This document shows positions 47,296 through 56,825 of a DNA stretch of 64,000 nt, piece after piece (positions within the stretch are counted from its first letter, which is position 1; each line of letters starts with the position of its first letter). Position numbers and translations under genes: made by a program. The notes beneath the pieces were generated by a model. The model worked only from the letters and a program-made list of their open reading frames with translations. It was not told the origin of the DNA and searched no databases. Source of the stretch: a virus; the IMG/VR virus record IMGVR_UViG_3300044530_001115, positions 1 through 64,000 of that record. One strand, 5' to 3'.

Positions 47296-49548
47296 ATGAT
47301 ATATTATTTTCAAACATGTTGCGTCAAATTAAATGAATCCGATAATTATTTCGGAGTAAATGACCTTACATTAACAACTCCTATTTTAGGGAATGTTTAT
47401 GCAATCACAATACCATCATTTAGTGGATGTGCGACACTAATACAAGGTCCGATACCATCAGGGTCATTAATTTATGATGCTGGAAATGGAAGTGTTGTAT
47501 TATATCCTAATCGTTCTGATTGTATAGAAAACGCATATAGTTGTTTTCCACCTCCTCCACCTCAGCCAGCAATTACTTATATTCAATCAAATGAATGTGA
47601 TGTAATTACAATATTTCCAATGACCGTTGAATGTGAGGTAATAAACCCGTCAACTGTTGGTGGTCGTGATGGTAGAGCCTCTATTTCTATTACAGGAGGT
47701 ACACCACCTTACACCATTACTTGGTCCGATGGTAGTATATCACCAGCAATTATGGATTTAGAATCGGGGTCATATCCTGCGACTATTGTGGATTCATATG
47801 GTGATTTTACGGCAAATACCGTATGCGTATTGTCAGGTCCAACACCTACACCTACTCAAACACCTACGTTAACACCTACACCAACTCAAACACCTACTTT
47901 ATCTCAAACGGCATCACCTACACAAACACCTACACAAACATTAACCACAACCCCAACTAATACACCTACACAAACACCTACCCAAACTTTAACTCAAACA
48001 TCAGGGGCTGTCCCTACTAATACTCCAACTCAAACACTGACTCAGACATTGACTCAGACACCTACCCCAACTAAAACATTAACACCTACACCAACTCAAA
48101 CATTAACACCTACATCATCAACACCAATATTACCACCATACGGTCAAACTTTCACGATGATTGCGAGAAGTTTGAATAGTATCACAGTAAGCCCTTCATT
48201 ACAATCATTTATAGTAATTACATCTTTACCGTTTAGAGTTGTTTGGGGAGATGGTAATACAACAAATTATCCGGCAGGGTCAATTAACATTACACATACG
48301 TATTCAACACCTTACACAGGAAACATATTAATTCAGACAGCAGATTTAACATCTATAACCCAATTATCACCTGGAGGTGTGTCTCCTCAAATAACTTCAA
48401 ATAGTGTTAGATATTTAGAAGTCGAAACTTCTCAAATAAATATTTTAGATGGATTAACAACATTTGGTAATTATGGTTCTGGTTTTTTCACATCAGGTAA
48501 TATAAGTTTATTACCATCAACGTTAATTTCTTTTGCGTCAAACTTAACTAGTTGTTCCGGAAATGTTGCAAATTTACCAAGCAGTTTAGAAACATTTGGT
48601 GTAGATTTATTCCAGAGTCTCCCAAACCAATCAAATAATATATCAGGTAATATATCTAATTTACCGACAACATTAAAAAACTTTTTTGTTGGTGGTAATA
48701 ATACTATAACTGGTAATATTGGTAATTGCCCACCATTAATGGAGGATTTACAGATTACAGGTCAAAACACTATCACTAATGACATTTCTTTAATGTCAAC
48801 ACCTAATTTATTTAGAATACAATTAAGAGGACTTAATACTGTTTCAGGTGATTTAGGAGGTTTATCTAATTCTGTAACTGTTATACAATTATATGGGCAA
48901 AATTCTGTAACAGGTGATATATCAACATTACCACCAAATCTAACATTCTTAGAGGTTGCAGGTAGTAACACTCTCTATGGTAATATTGGAACATTAAATT
49001 ATACAACGTTATCTACAATAATTATTCTGGGGAATAACACTATTTCAGGAAATATTAGTGGTGTTAATTTAAAAACTAATGCAAGTTTAAGATTAGATGG
49101 TAATAACACTGTTACAGGAAATATTAGTGGTTTAGGTAATTCTTACATTAATCAACAATTATATATTAATGGTAATAATACAATTTCAGGAAATATTCAA
49201 GATTTACCATCTAACAATCGTAATGTTACTATACTAGGTAATAACACAATATCTGGTGATTTATCATTAGTTCATTTAAATATTAGATTTTTAGTCATTA
49301 GCGGTAATAACACAATATCAACATTCTCAAATAGTTCAAGAATTTTTACTGATTTAAATCAAATTGAAATACTTGGTAGTGGACTTAATAGTACTAACAT
49401 TAATAATTTATTAACGAGTTACGCATCATCAACTTGGTCGGGTATTAAACTATTAGCACTTAATGGAACTTCATCACCACCATACACTAACTATACATCC
49501 TATAGCACTCTTCAAACAACAAAAGGTGTAACAATATCAATATCATAA
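47296..49548 (+). CDS. Adhesin-like virion protein: SprB repeat, Thr-Pro/Gln linker, leucine-rich-like repeats
   Basis: 750 residues. An N-terminal domain (1-110), one SprB-type repeat (about 115-178, DGRASISITGGTPPYTITWSDG... ESGSYPATIVD), a ~100-residue linker of P-T-Q-T units (180-278), a WGDG-containing beta domain (about 300-345), and about fifteen ~22-residue repeats of the GNNTISGNIS-LP type (about 375-740), similar in spacing to leucine-rich repeats. SprB repeats come from flavobacterial gliding adhesins. A receptor-binding spike is inferred. The linker DNA is an inverted partner of the one in 53736-56825. Confidence 0.83.
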   Translation: MIYYFQTCCVKLNESDNYFGVNDLTLTTPILGNVYAITIPSFSGCATLIQGPIPSGSLIYDAGNGSVVLYPNRSDCIENAYSCFPPPPPQPAITYIQSNECDVITIFPMTVECEVINPSTVGGRDGRASISITGGTPPYTITWSDGSISPAIMDLESGSYPATIVDSYGDFTANTVCVLSGPTPTPTQTPTLTPTPTQTPTLSQTASPTQTPTQTLTTTPTNTPTQTPTQTLTQTSGAVPTNTPTQTLTQTLTQTPTPTKTLTPTPTQTLTPTSSTPILPPYGQTFTMIARSLNSITVSPSLQSFIVITSLPFRVVWGDGNTTNYPAGSINITHTYSTPYTGNILIQTADLTSITQLSPGGVSPQITSNSVRYLEVETSQINILDGLTTFGNYGSGFFTSGNISLLPSTLISFASNLTSCSGNVANLPSSLETFGVDLFQSLPNQSNNISGNISNLPTTLKNFFVGGNNTITGNIGNCPPLMEDLQITGQNTITNDISLMSTPNLFRIQLRGLNTVSGDLGGLSNSVTVIQLYGQNSVTGDISTLPPNLTFLEVAGSNTLYGNIGTLNYTTLSTIIILGNNTISGNISGVNLKTNASLRLDGNNTVTGNISGLGNSYINQQLYINGNNTISGNIQDLPSNNRNVTILGNNTISGDLSLVHLNIRFLVISGNNTISTFSNSSRIFTDLNQIEILGSGLNSTNINNLLTSYASSTWSGIKLLALNGTSSPPYTNYTSYSTLQTTKGVTISIS

Positions 49549-49549
49549 C

Positions 49550-50575
49550 ATGGAAATAGAATATAATTTTTGTCTAAATATAAGTATTAATAACTTACAA
49601 ATTCATTTTAATCCAAATGGATTAGATGATAATGGATATAATCAATGGGTGTCTGATGATTACACTTATTCAATTAATTGGGACGTTTCATTAAGTAGAT
49701 GGAAATTGAATGGTGGTAATCTAACTTATTCAGTATTTTCTTCCTTACCATCTTCTGTACCCCCACTTAACTCTTGGTATATATTAGGAGCTAACGGAAC
49801 TGTTTATGCTAACGAAGGTGTTTGTAATCCATTAGGAATTAACTCATTAACTTTTAGTGTTAATCAACCAATATGTACTTGTGATGGTAATTTAATGATT
49901 AATCTTTCGGGAGGTTATCCTCCATACCAATATTCAATAGATAATGGTGTCACTTATTTTAATTCACCAATTTTTAATAATTTATGTTCGGGTATGTATA
50001 GTGTTAAGGTGATTGATTCAAGTGGTAACACAAATAGTAATAATGTAAAATTAAATGAACCGGCACCTCCGACATTATATCAATTAAAATTAAATACAAC
50101 AATAACAAATCCGGTTAATACAAATACAACACTAACTAAACAATACACAACAACTTTTAGTGTTATTCCTGAATTACCAAGTGGAGTAATAGTTAATTTT
50201 AACATATTACATTATAATACTTTTTACTATTCTCCAAGCGCTACCACAGCAACTTTAACTACTAATACTGTGTTATCTAAAAATAATGTTTCTATTCCAC
50301 TAACAACAAGTGGTTTAACAACAACTAACACTGATTATAATCCATTACAAGGATGTCAGAATTTAACAAATTATTTAGATTATTATACTGAAAGTTGGAA
50401 TTCTTTAAGTTTTACATCTTCAGATAGTATCATATTAAATACTACAACGACAATAACACAAAACGACCCATTAACCCCTTGTACTTACACATCAAGTCAG
50501 GATTCATTCTCAATTGGTAACGCAAGTATTAGTGGTTGTGGATGTTGTAGAGTAGAAATAATAAGTGTCAATTAA
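49550..50575 (+). CDS. SprB-repeat virion protein
   Basis: 341 residues. One SprB-type repeat at about 100-170 (CTCDGNLMINLSGGYPPYQYSIDNG... CSGMYSVKVIDSSGN), then a Thr-rich beta domain and a C-terminal CGCC. It follows 47296-49548 after one base, so the two are one translational unit. Probably a fibre or adhesin partner. Confidence 0.82.
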   Translation: MEIEYNFCLNISINNLQIHFNPNGLDDNGYNQWVSDDYTYSINWDVSLSRWKLNGGNLTYSVFSSLPSSVPPLNSWYILGANGTVYANEGVCNPLGINSLTFSVNQPICTCDGNLMINLSGGYPPYQYSIDNGVTYFNSPIFNNLCSGMYSVKVIDSSGNTNSNNVKLNEPAPPTLYQLKLNTTITNPVNTNTTLTKQYTTTFSVIPELPSGVIVNFNILHYNTFYYSPSATTATLTTNTVLSKNNVSIPLTTSGLTTTNTDYNPLQGCQNLTNYLDYYTESWNSLSFTSSDSIILNTTTTITQNDPLTPCTYTSSQDSFSIGNASISGCGCCRVEIISVN

Positions 50576-50593
50576 AAATAAAAAAAATAAGAA

Positions 50594-50601
50594 TATTTAT
50601 A
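50594..50601 (+). promoter_or_regulatory. TATTTATA box ahead of 50606
   Basis: TATTTATA 4 bases before the ATG at 50606, in a 30-base gap with an A-run upstream. It may start a separate transcript for the 829-residue protein. Confidence 0.45.
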
Positions 50602-50605
50602 TCAC

Positions 50606-53095
50606 ATGGGATACATATTAAAAAATACACAAGGTTTACTTAGCACAAGGTTAACCGATACCGCAAGGTTAAAACTATCACAAGGTAGTTTTAATATCTC
50701 TTATTTTCAAGTAGGTGATAGTGAGGTTTCTTACAATACATTAACAGGAACACCTTATAATCAATTCACAACAAATATTCTTGAACCCGCATTTAATGCT
50801 CAGAATTCAACTGCTGCACCTGAAACAAACAAACAAAATGTTAAATACCCGTATTATGTTGATGGAATAACCGGTAACACATACGGAATTCCTTATATGG
50901 CATCAGTACCTCAAGCGGTTTATAATAGAGCCGCTATGAGAGGATTTTTTACAGGTAATACAACAGCAACTACAATTAATTGGAGTGCGTTAACAAATAG
51001 CCAATACACAATTAACTCTAACTATCTTGTAGATATGTCTACATTAACAGGTGGTAGTGTTATTCAATTAGTGTATTCAGGGTGTAATTCAAATATTGTA
51101 AGATTACCAATGATTGGTGATTTTGTTACAATATATTACGACGGTCAAGGTGAATACAATTGTTATTGTGACCCTAACCCAACACCTACACCAACTTCAA
51201 CACCTACACCTACACCAACTTACGAGGCCAATCCAACTCCAACACCTACACCAACAATAACTAAGAGTGCTAACATATGTGACCAAGGTCCAACACCAAC
51301 ACCTTCTTCAACTTGTTGTACTACACCTTTACCTCCAACTCCGACACCACCTGATTGTGAGATGTCAATGAGTAGTTGTTACCCAATATTAACTTATAAA
51401 ATTATAGATATCTGTAATGGTTTATATACATTAGACAGACCAACACCTGACTTTTCAAACTTTTCAAGTGGATGTTTCGCTAGAGTATTAGTATACCCAC
51501 CAAATATGACAACATTATACGATAGTATTACACCTAACTCACATTGGAATCAAAATGTTATTAATTTTGAATCTTTATGTAGTACGGATGAATCAGATGT
51601 TAAGATTTGGAATATGAATATTCCTTGGTCGGAAAATCCTGCTGGATTGTATGATTCATTTTATAAAGGTTATCAATATTTTGGTTCAGCGTCTTATTTA
51701 GGTAGTAAAGAATATTTTGGATATATGTCAGATAGTGGACAAACCGATACAAGTGTTGTTTATTATTATAATTCATTTGATGAACAAGTTGTTGTTCAAC
51801 CAAGTGAGCAAAAAGCTATTGCTATTATTCACTATACTAATCAATCAATTGATTTCTTCTATGGTGAGAAATTTGCCTTTGAACCTTACGACTCTAATAA
51901 CCCTTCAGATACTACAGGTGAAGCTCGTAACTTTAGATTACATTTGCCGTGGTTAATGTGGCATAAAAATCCTGAATGTTGTAAAGGTCAAACTTTTTGG
52001 GTTGACCCTCCAGGATTTGACTCAGACACATTTCCTCAAATATTTAAAGACCAATATATTCTATCAACTAAAAATTTAGGTATGAATGACCCGGGTATTA
52101 GATATTATAATTTATGGGACACTAATGTTAACGAGAGTACTGGTCTACCAAATAGAGTTGGTAAAGTATTCCCTGATTCACAAATTATCATTATTGATGA
52201 TGAAGAGATTATTGCCGCAATGTCTTACAAGTCAAACCGTAACTGGACATTACCGGCACCTAAAGTTGGGTTAACTACACCAAACACTTGTGTTGTTGAA
52301 AATAATCAACCAACAGTTAATGGTATATTAACTGCGGACACTGAATATATGTATGTAACTTATAGATTTAGTAATACCGATATTTTCACTAATTCATTAC
52401 ATTGTAATTATTATACTAAAATTCAAGGGCCAAACATTTCTTGTGGTAATTTAACCGAACAAAACGTTTCAATTAGATTTGGAGCTGAATTCCCTTGTTT
52501 AAACCAACCAACGTTAATTCCAACCACAACTACCACAACAACAACAACAACGACTCTGTGTCCTTCCTGTGACTTAATTACAGGGTTTTATGCGGACACA
52601 TTCCAAGTTATTTGTCAAAAAGTAATTGGTACAGGTAGACCTAACCCGGATGATTGGAAAATCATTGATTTTACTTCACAAATAAGTGCAACTACTATCA
52701 ATGGATATTTAACCGTAGATAGTTTAACAGGTACAACATTTACCATTACTGAAGAAAATTACGCAGCTGCTGATGATTACAATTTAAATGATTATATTCC
52801 ATTAGTGTCAGGTAATACAACCACACCTTCATTAAATTTTGGTGATGAATATTATTTCTATGGTTCATTAGAAACTGATATTGAAGCAACTATCTATGAA
52901 ATGAAATATAAGATAAATCTTGGTCAAGCGGAGTTTCAATCGACCTCAAATCCTACATGGACTAAAGGAACAAGTTCATATATTACTGAAATTGGGCTTT
53001 ACGATAACGAAATGAATCTTATGATTGTATCAAAGCTACAATCTCCTGTGTTAAGACAAGGGATTCAACAGTTTTTGGTTAAATTTGATTTCTAA
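50606..53095 (+). CDS. Large tail-associated protein with three Thr-Pro/Thr linkers
   Basis: 829 residues. The N-terminus (MGYILKNTQGLLSTRLTDTARLKLSQG in parts, with NISYFQVGDSEV) is the recognisable start of a baseplate-attached protein. Thr-Pro linkers at about 190-218 and 228-248 and a poly-Thr stretch at 638-650 separate beta domains. The C-terminus (ITEIGLYDNEMNLMIV...QFLVKFDF) resembles the end of tail-collar or baseplate wedge proteins. No enzyme motif. It is probably a fibre that docks to the baseplate by its N-terminus and carries glycosylated spacers. Confidence 0.82.
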   Translation: MGYILKNTQGLLSTRLTDTARLKLSQGSFNISYFQVGDSEVSYNTLTGTPYNQFTTNILEPAFNAQNSTAAPETNKQNVKYPYYVDGITGNTYGIPYMASVPQAVYNRAAMRGFFTGNTTATTINWSALTNSQYTINSNYLVDMSTLTGGSVIQLVYSGCNSNIVRLPMIGDFVTIYYDGQGEYNCYCDPNPTPTPTSTPTPTPTYEANPTPTPTPTITKSANICDQGPTPTPSSTCCTTPLPPTPTPPDCEMSMSSCYPILTYKIIDICNGLYTLDRPTPDFSNFSSGCFARVLVYPPNMTTLYDSITPNSHWNQNVINFESLCSTDESDVKIWNMNIPWSENPAGLYDSFYKGYQYFGSASYLGSKEYFGYMSDSGQTDTSVVYYYNSFDEQVVVQPSEQKAIAIIHYTNQSIDFFYGEKFAFEPYDSNNPSDTTGEARNFRLHLPWLMWHKNPECCKGQTFWVDPPGFDSDTFPQIFKDQYILSTKNLGMNDPGIRYYNLWDTNVNESTGLPNRVGKVFPDSQIIIIDDEEIIAAMSYKSNRNWTLPAPKVGLTTPNTCVVENNQPTVNGILTADTEYMYVTYRFSNTDIFTNSLHCNYYTKIQGPNISCGNLTEQNVSIRFGAEFPCLNQPTLIPTTTTTTTTTTTLCPSCDLITGFYADTFQVICQKVIGTGRPNPDDWKIIDFTSQISATTINGYLTVDSLTGTTFTITEENYAAADDYNLNDYIPLVSGNTTTPSLNFGDEYYFYGSLETDIEATIYEMKYKINLGQAEFQSTSNPTWTKGTSSYITEIGLYDNEMNLMIVSKLQSPVLRQGIQQFLVKFDF

Positions 53096-53101
53096 TAAAT
53101 T

Positions 53102-53701
53102 ATGAAAAAAACACTTAAAGAAAGTCCTAAAGTTTTAGGATTAGATGTGAGTACAAAAACAATTGGTTGGGCGTTATTTGATATACAAAGTCAACAACTA
53201 CTTGAATTAACTCATATATCACCCATACCAAAACCGAAAGAAGAAAATAAAATAAAAGAATTACTTTTAAAGGGTCAAATCTTTAGAACTAAACTTTTAG
53301 AATATAAAGATATGGGGATTACTAAAGTGATTATTGAAGAACCTTTATTAAACTCAAATAATGTTTACACTGTTCAAACTTTATTAAGATTCAATACTTT
53401 AGTCACAAAAGAAATATATGACGTATTAGGTGTTGTACCTAACTTTATATCAACATACAATTCTCGTAAGTTTGCCTTTCCGGAATTAACTCAATTAAAC
53501 GATAAAGGTAAATACGTACTATTCGGAGGACTTCCTAAAGACATTGACAAGAAAATGATTATATGGGATTTAATTGCCAAAAGAGAACCTCAAATCACTT
53601 GGTTATACACAAGAAACAATACTCTGAAAAAAGAAAATTTTGACCAAACAGACGCTTACTGTTGTGTTATAGGTCATATGAAACAAGAAAAAATATGGTA
53701 A
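53102..53701 (+). CDS. RuvC-like Holliday-junction resolvase
   Basis: 199 residues. LGLDVSTKTIGWALF (residues 13-27) carries the first catalytic Asp, VIIEEP (about 79-84) the Glu, and FDQTDAYCCVIG near 180-191 the last acidic residue, the RNase H-fold pattern of RuvC-type resolvases. It cuts four-way DNA junctions during recombination-dependent replication or before packaging. It is unusual for this gene to be the last member of a virion-protein transcript. It ends in the convergent terminator at 53708-53730. Confidence 0.88.
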   Translation: MKKTLKESPKVLGLDVSTKTIGWALFDIQSQQLLELTHISPIPKPKEENKIKELLLKGQIFRTKLLEYKDMGITKVIIEEPLLNSNNVYTVQTLLRFNTLVTKEIYDVLGVVPNFISTYNSRKFAFPELTQLNDKGKYVLFGGLPKDIDKKMIIWDLIAKREPQITWLYTRNNTLKKENFDQTDAYCCVIGHMKQEKIW

Positions 53702-53707
53702 AAAAAT

Positions 53708-53730
53708 AACCCCCTTTTAACGAGGGGGTT
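53708..53730. terminator. Bidirectional terminator between convergent transcripts
   Basis: AACCCCC and GGGGGTT (53708-53714, 53724-53730) with T-runs on both sides. It separates the plus-strand virion/RuvC block from the minus-strand adhesin/baseplate block. Confidence 0.88.
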
Positions 53731-53735
53731 TTTTA

Positions 53736-56700
53736 TTATTGACAATCACCTGCAGTCACAAAAATTTCTAAAGTATCTGTTGGTAAAATTGTTACACCCG
53801 TAAATGAAACATCTATAAATAAAACCCCACTTGAGAATGTCCCTATTTGTGACGCTGCTACAGAACCATTAACGATTAATGAAATACAAATATTTGTATT
53901 TGATTCATTAATTGATTGAATCGTAATAAATATAGTTTCATTGTTAATACCGTTATGTGTACCATACATAGGATTTAAGACCCCTACAGGGAAATTATAT
54001 GTATTATCATATAGGTAGAACGGTGGTTGTACATCTATGATTTGCGAATCATCTTTTGTAACACTAATAAGGAAATTATTTGTTGGTTCTAAAATTAATT
54101 CAATATCTTTCTCGCATAATCCACAAGCATCAACAGCACCATTTTGTGAATCGTAAATACCATTACCAATTGTTGTAAAATAATTAGTGTTCCAAATTTG
54201 AACATTAAATTGTGGTGGTAAGTTTGTTGGTTGTCCATTATAAATTTCTCTTAATATCCAACACGTTACCTTACCATTTTCATCAGTAAAAGTAAATCCG
54301 TCACCAACACCTAATAAAGGATTTACTAATATAGGTTGTAAAATTAAGTAGGCCGGTCCCTCAGTATTAACATCAACTTCACATGATGTATATAAATACC
54401 ATAATTGTTTTGAACTAGGAGTTGGTGTCATAGTTGATGTAGGTGTTTGAGTTGGTGTTAATGTTTGAGTTTGAGTTGGCGTTAATGTTGGTGTTTGAGT
54501 TGGTGTTGGTGTTAATGTTTGTGTTAATGTTTGAGTAGGAGTCGGAGTTGGTGTTAATCCAGCAGTTGATGTAAGAGTTTGAGTTGGTGTTGGAGTTTGA
54601 GTTAATGTTTGAGTTGGTGTTGGAGTTTGTGTTGGAGTTTGTGTTGGAGTTTGTGTTGGCGGTAAACTACAATATTGACATGAAATATTATATTCAATAA
54701 ACATATCAACAGTAACATCAGTTGTCACTAAATATTGTTCTTGACATTTAGCAATTATTTGAATTCCGTTGTTTAATGGGTCAATGTTAACTTGAGCGAC
54801 TTGGTCAAAAGTTTCTAATAACGCGACTAAAGCGTCAAAATATTCATTATCTGTTGGAAAATCATTTAAAGCATAACTTGTATAAAACTCTGAAGTTTCT
54901 GTTACATCACCAATAGTTGCAACTATATTAAAAATTGCTTGATTAAGTAAACAATTTGTATATCCTGATGTTAAATCATAATAACCTTCATTCAACATTT
55001 CTTTAGGACCTTTTTTAACTAATTCCCCAATGTTTTCAAATTCACTATCACAAATATTAAATGTTTGAAATGATGAGATAGAGTCAAACCCATCTATTGT
55101 TACCTCTCTAATTTTAACACACGCTTCACTATCCGTGATTTGTAAACTGTATGTTCCGGCACTTAAATTACTTAAATAATACCCTGTTTGACCATTTACG
55201 TTATTACTCCATAATAATGTGAATGGAGGTGTTCCACTTGTAATATATGCTGAAACTGTACCATCATTACCATTGTTAGCATCAGTACCTGATAACATAA
55301 AATCAACGTTGTTTGATGGGTTAATCATAAAACTACTTGTTTGTTTACAAATAATACCAGGAGTTGATTCTGTTATTTCTAACGAATAATCTCCGGAATA
55401 TAAATCAATAAAAGTATATGCACTTAATGGTGTTTGGATAGAGTCATAAGAAAATTCACCCCCAACAGTATATGTGTAAGGCGGTGTACCACCTGATACT
55501 GTAATCATTACATAACCATTATTTAAATTACATATTGTATCTGTAGTATCTGCAGTAAACGTAAATAAAGGAATATTATTTATGGTGATAGGTGGACTAA
55601 CATAAGTACAACCTCCATTATCAGAAATAGTTAAAGTATATGTCCCCGTCGCTAAATTAGAAAAAATCCAACTTCTAAAATCAGTAGGTTCAATAATACT
55701 ATTACCTAAAGAATCTGTTAAAGTATAAGTAAAAGGAACTGCACCACCACTTACCTGAATATCTATTTTACCATCACTATTACCACAATTTGAATTAGTT
55801 GTCGTTACACTTACGATATTAAACCCGTTTGGTGGAATAATTGTTGTTGTTGGAGTTATTTTACATAAAGCTGCGTCAGTAACTTCAACAGCAAATGGTC
55901 CACCACCAATATTATAAAATGTTTGAGATGAACTAAAAGAAACCTCTATAACACCTGTCGATGCTGAATAATAATATGGTCCAGTCCCTCCTGTAATTAC
56001 AAGAGTCACTTGACCATCATTATTAAAACATGTTGGTGGTATGGCGGTAAACGACCCAAAACCTAATGGTTCAACTTCAGTAACTGTTGCTGTTTGAGAT
56101 AGGGTACACCCTAAACTATCAGTAATAAGAACAGAATAACTACCCGCAGTCAATCCTGTAATAAAATCGTCTGTCCCTCCATTAGACCATAAATAAGTAA
56201 ATGGTGGTGTTCCGGTAAGACCTGTTACATATATTTTCCCCGAATCAACATTAGCACATCCGGAATCCATTACAGTATAAAATCCCCACGTAATATTTGT
56301 CGAAGGTTGAATAATAGTTGTTTCACTCTGACCACTACATCCACCACCATCGTCAGCATTAACATAGTATATACCCGGAGATAAATTATTAAAAATATAA
56401 TTATTGGTAAATGATGCGCCTGAAGTAATAAAACCTGTTAAGGTATTATACAAACTAAACGTACTTATACCATAAAGATTAGACGTTTGTCCTGTTATTG
56501 ACCCATTATTGTCATTACACGTCGTGTTAGATATTCCAACAATACTTGCACATGTACCACTAGATATGTTAATATTCACCGGCAATGAACTCATAGTGGG
56601 TGAACATGAATCAAGAATGTTAAATGAATATGTTCCCGCGGACAATGTAGTCGCGGTATAACCTGTAACTCCGACACCTAATACAATAGTCCCTAAAGCA

Positions 56701-56825
56701 GGATTAACCCACTGAATACTATAATCCGGTGCGGTTCCAGTTATATCAATACTAAAACCACCTAAATTAGAATTAGTACAATCTCCCGATAAACTCGTTA
56801 ATACATATGATAAACTACAAGCCAT
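53736..56825 (-). CDS. SprB-repeat adhesin with Thr-Pro/Gln linker
   Basis: 1029 residues. Seven SprB-type repeats of about 80 residues fill 1-600 (examples: [14 protein letters not shown]...[29 protein letters not shown]...[12 protein letters not shown]). A mixed domain follows (600-720), then a linker of T-P-T-Q units (720-803) and a C-terminal beta domain (about 805-1029) with CGLCEKD. SprB repeats come from cell-surface adhesins of gliding flavobacteria; here they probably form the stalk of a receptor-binding spike. It overlaps the next gene upstream by one base. Confidence 0.85.
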   Translation of the reverse strand: MACSLSYVLTSLSGDCTNSNLGGFSIDITGTAPDYSIQWVNPALGTIVLGVGVTGYTATTLSAGTYSFNILDSCSPTMSSLPVNINISSGTCASIVGISNTTCNDNNGSITGQTSNLYGISTFSLYNTLTGFITSGASFTNNYIFNNLSPGIYYVNADDGGGCSGQSETTIIQPSTNITWGFYTVMDSGCANVDSGKIYVTGLTGTPPFTYLWSNGGTDDFITGLTAGSYSVLITDSLGCTLSQTATVTEVEPLGFGSFTAIPPTCFNNDGQVTLVITGGTGPYYYSASTGVIEVSFSSSQTFYNIGGGPFAVEVTDAALCKITPTTTIIPPNGFNIVSVTTTNSNCGNSDGKIDIQVSGGAVPFTYTLTDSLGNSIIEPTDFRSWIFSNLATGTYTLTISDNGGCTYVSPPITINNIPLFTFTADTTDTICNLNNGYVMITVSGGTPPYTYTVGGEFSYDSIQTPLSAYTFIDLYSGDYSLEITESTPGIICKQTSSFMINPSNNVDFMLSGTDANNGNDGTVSAYITSGTPPFTLLWSNNVNGQTGYYLSNLSAGTYSLQITDSEACVKIREVTIDGFDSISSFQTFNICDSEFENIGELVKKGPKEMLNEGYYDLTSGYTNCLLNQAIFNIVATIGDVTETSEFYTSYALNDFPTDNEYFDALVALLETFDQVAQVNIDPLNNGIQIIAKCQEQYLVTTDVTVDMFIEYNISCQYCSLPPTQTPTQTPTQTPTPTQTLTQTPTPTQTLTSTAGLTPTPTPTQTLTQTLTPTPTQTPTLTPTQTQTLTPTQTPTSTMTPTPSSKQLWYLYTSCEVDVNTEGPAYLILQPILVNPLLGVGDGFTFTDENGKVTCWILREIYNGQPTNLPPQFNVQIWNTNYFTTIGNGIYDSQNGAVDACGLCEKDIELILEPTNNFLISVTKDDSQIIDVQPPFYLYDNTYNFPVGVLNPMYGTHNGINNETIFITIQSINESNTNICISLIVNGSVAASQIGTFSSGVLFIDVSFTGVTILPTDTLEIFVTAGDCQ

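Noticed and set aside
37391-53095. Variable adhesin block as a diversity-generating retroelement target
   Set aside because: No reverse-transcriptase gene and no template/variable repeat pair with adenine-biased changes is visible in the window.
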